Below, in pieces: positions 22,858 through 24,498 of a stretch of 24,498 nt of DNA (positions are counted from its first letter, which is position 1; the number at the start of each line of letters is the position of its first letter). Below the pieces are notes generated by a model. It was not told the origin of the DNA and made no database searches. It was given only the letters and a program-made list of their open reading frames with translations. The stretch comes from Gammaproteobacteria bacterium (lineage in GTDB: Bacteria > Pseudomonadota > Gammaproteobacteria > Competibacterales > Competibacteraceae): NCBI GenBank assembly GCA_003562535.1, contig PWUP01000240.1, forward strand, positions 1 through 24,498, in the 5' to 3' direction. The translations under genes were made by a program, and so were the position numbers.

Positions 22858-24137
22858 ACCGCATTTTAATTCATGGCGGGCGGGTCATTGACCCCGCCCA
22901 ATCTCTGGATGCCACCCTCGATGTCGCAATTGCCGAGGGGCTGATTGTGGCGCTAGGCAACACGGCGGATTTTGAAGCGGATCAGCGGATTGACGCCCAA
23001 GGTCTGGTGGTCTGTCCAGGGTTTATCGATTTATGCGCTCGCCTGCGTGAACCTGGTGGTGAACACAAAGCGGATATTGGCAGCGAAACCCGTGCCGCCA
23101 GCAGCAGCGGTATTACCACCTTGATCTGTCCACCGGATACCCACCCCGTCGTTGATGAGCCGGCTGTGGTGGAAATGATCCGCCGTCATGCGGCCGCTGC
23201 CGGGCTGGTGCGGGTACTACCGCTGGGCGCCCTCACCCGTGGCTTGCGGGGCGAGCAGCTTGCGGAAATGGCGGCTCTGCAACAGGCGGGGTGTATCGGC
23301 GTCAGCAATGCGTGGCAACCGTTTGCCAACACCTTAGTGCTACGCCGCGCCTTGGAATACGCCGCCACTTTTGATCTGCGGGTATTCATCAACCCCTTGG
23401 ATGCTCACTTGGCGGCGGATGGGTGTGTTCACGATGGTCAGGTTGCTACTCGACTCGGGCTGCCGGGGATTCCGGGTGCTGCGGAAACAGCCGCCCTAGC
23501 TTACATTTTAGAATTGGTCCGTGAGCTGGCCGTGAGGGTGCATTTCACAACGCTGTCCTGCGCCCGTTCGGTGACTTTACTGCATCAAGCCCAAATCGAT
23601 GGCTTGCCGGTTAGCGCCGATGTCAGCGCCCATCAACTGCATCTGGACGAGCAGCACTTAGGCCGCTTCGACAGTCAATTGCATCTGCGTCCACCAGTAC
23701 GCACACGCCCCGACCGTGATGCCCTGCGCCAAGCCTTGGCCGCTGGGGTGATTCAAGCGCTATGTTCTGATCATCAGCCCCATGAACCGGATGCTAAGGC
23801 CAATCCCTTTGCGGCGACGGAACCCGGTATCAGTACGCTTGAAACCCTGCTCGGTTTAGGATTGGCGCTGGTTGACGAGGGCGTACTCAGTCTGTCGGAA
23901 CTGATCGCCCGCTTAACTGACGGTCCTGCACAGGTCTTGGGTTTACCCTTAGGGCGACTCACACCCGGCTGTAGCGCCGATGTCTGCCTGTTTGCCCCAG
24001 ATCAACGCCAAGTGGTGACTCCCCACCAGTGGCACAGTCGTGGCCGCAATACACCTTTCAGTGGCTGGACACTGCCCGGTCAAGTCCAACACACGTTATT
24101 AGCCGGGCGGATTGTGTTCAGTCGTGTGGCTGATTAG
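22854..24137 (+). CDS. pyrC': Non-catalytic dihydroorotase homologue PyrC' (PyrX)
   Basis: The 427 residues have the amidohydrolase fold of type I dihydroorotase (VVCPGFIDL, LREPGGEHKADIGSETRAAS, SGITTLICPPDTHPVVDEP, CSDHQPHEPDAK) but lack its metal site. The HxH pair is replaced by C61 and R63, the Asp of the FSDD motif region by Ser/Asn at 151-152 (GVSNAW), the two later ligand His by N180 and T233, while D306 remains. Such proteins are known from Pseudomonas, where they form a dodecamer with PyrB and stabilise aspartate transcarbamoylase without dihydroorotase activity; that role is inferred. A catalytic dihydroorotase must be encoded elsewhere. The start overlaps the pyrB stop by four bases; the stop is 4 bp from the convergent pilT stop. 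Confidence 0.93.
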   Translation: MNRILIHGGRVIDPAQSLDATLDVAIAEGLIVALGNTADFEADQRIDAQGLVVCPGFIDLCARLREPGGEHKADIGSETRAASSSGITTLICPPDTHPVVDEPAVVEMIRRHAAAAGLVRVLPLGALTRGLRGEQLAEMAALQQAGCIGVSNAWQPFANTLVLRRALEYAATFDLRVFINPLDAHLAADGCVHDGQVATRLGLPGIPGAAETAALAYILELVRELAVRVHFTTLSCARSVTLLHQAQIDGLPVSADVSAHQLHLDEQHLGRFDSQLHLRPPVRTRPDRDALRQALAAGVIQALCSDHQPHEPDAKANPFAATEPGISTLETLLGLGLALVDEGVLSLSELIARLTDGPAQVLGLPLGRLTPGCSADVCLFAPDQRQVVTPHQWHSRGRNTPFSGWTLPGQVQHTLLAGRIVFSRVAD

Positions 24138-24141
24138 CCAC
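24126..24141. terminator. Hairpin between convergent pyrC' and pilT
   Basis: GTGGCT and AGCCAC form a perfect 6-bp stem with loop GATT, spanning the pyrC' stop codon and ending one base before the pilT stop. It lies where a bidirectional terminator is expected. No run of T follows on the pyrC' side, so a Rho-independent terminator is only weakly supported. Confidence 0.3.
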
Positions 24142-24498
24142 TCACAGGCTGTTTTGCAAAGCCACTCTGTTTTGTGCCTTGGCCAGTGCATCCTGCTTAC
24201 GCACGATACCGCGCTGCACCAATTGCACCAGGTGCTGATCCAAGGTTTGCATCCCGTGGGATTGCCCAGTTTGAATCGAGGAATACATCTGCGCCACTTT
24301 ATCCTCACGAATCAAGTTACGAATCGCGGGAATACCGCCCATGATCTCCCAAGCCGCAGCGCGTCCGCCGCCAATACGTTTCAGCAGGGCTTGGGCAATG
24401 ACCGCGCGGAGCGATTCAGACAGCATAGAGCGCACCAAGGGCTTTTCACCCGCCGGGAAAACATCGATAATCCGGTCAATGGTTTTTGTAGCAGACGT
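24142..24498 (-). CDS. pilT: Type IV pilus retraction ATPase PilT, C-terminal part only
   Basis: The frame runs off the right edge; the last 118 residues are visible. They begin TSATKTIDRIIDVFPAGEKP, then LVRSMLSESLRAVIAQALLK, GGRAAAWEIMGG and the PilT-specific AIRNLIREDKVAQMYSSIQT, followed by GMQTLDQHLVQL. The AIRNLIRE motif and the short tail fit PilT better than PilU. PilT is the hexameric cytoplasmic motor that retracts type IV pili. It ends 4 bp from pyrC' on the opposite strand, as pilT lies near pyrC' in Pseudomonas. Walker motifs lie outside the window. Confidence 0.95.
   Translation of the reverse strand, partial: TSATKTIDRIIDVFPAGEKPLVRSMLSESLRAVIAQALLKRIGGGRAAAWEIMGGIPAIRNLIREDKVAQMYSSIQTGQSHGMQTLDQHLVQLVQRGIVRKQDALAKAQNRVALQNSL

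Noticed and set aside
1..24498. CRISPR array, tRNA or rRNA genes
   Set aside because: No regularly spaced direct repeats, cloverleaf-like segments or rRNA-like stretches were seen; nearly all of the window is protein-coding.

Overview
The window reads as chromosomal DNA of a type IV-piliated gammaproteobacterium. The gene order from pilT back through pyrC', pyrB, pyrR, ruvX, yqgE, tonB, gshB, pilG, pilH, pilI, pilJ and chpA is the order known from Pseudomonas aeruginosa, and the lptD-surA-rsmA-apaH cluster is the usual gammaproteobacterial one. The missing neighbours (pdxA, apaG, amgK, pilK, chpB) and the small PilJ suggest the organism is not a Pseudomonas; I cannot name the genus from sequence alone.

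Layout. (1) 1-798: a decayed accessory patch. It holds the 3' part of an MNT-type nucleotidyltransferase gene, a partner HEPN gene cut before its active-site motif, what looks like the first ~18 codons of a second nucleotidyltransferase, and the 3' end of an IS1-family transposase. (2) 799-9207, minus strand: lptD, surA, rsmA, a small SAM methyltransferase, apaH, then a membrane histidine kinase and a NarL-type regulator. From surA on the genes are tightly packed (overlaps or gaps of 3-21 bp); a ~100-bp palindromic repeat element sits between lptD and surA. (3) 9258-9953, plus strand: murU, divergent from lptD and overlapping the tail of the next cluster. (4) 9934-18326, minus strand: pilG-pilH-pilI-pilJ-chpA-chpC, a Pil-Chp chemosensory operon for type IV pili. 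(5) 18494-24137, plus strand: gshB-tonB-yqgE-ruvX-pyrR-pyrB-pyrC'. (6) 24142-24498, minus strand: the C-terminal end of pilT, running off the window.

How the genes work together. PilJ (transducer), PilI and ChpC (CheW adaptors), ChpA (multi-Hpt CheA hybrid kinase) and PilG/PilH (single-domain receivers) form one phosphorelay steering pili, whose retraction motor PilT is encoded nearby. No methyltransferase (PilK) or methylesterase (ChpB) lies in the cluster and the PilJ periplasmic domain is only ~75 residues, so the input and adaptation side looks reduced. LptD and SurA are outer-membrane biogenesis partners; RsmA and ApaH are the housekeeping genes that usually follow. MurU belongs to cell-wall recycling. 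PyrB and the catalytically dead PyrC' should form one aspartate transcarbamoylase complex.

The most unusual points are the sensor-poor PilJ in a Pil-Chp cluster lacking adaptation enzymes, the collapsed MNT/HEPN/IS1 mosaic, the methyltransferase in the surA-rsmA-apaH cluster from which pdxA and apaG are absent, and the unassigned two-component pair appended to that cluster. I found no clear evidence of a wholly new system, no CRISPR array and no tRNA or rRNA gene.
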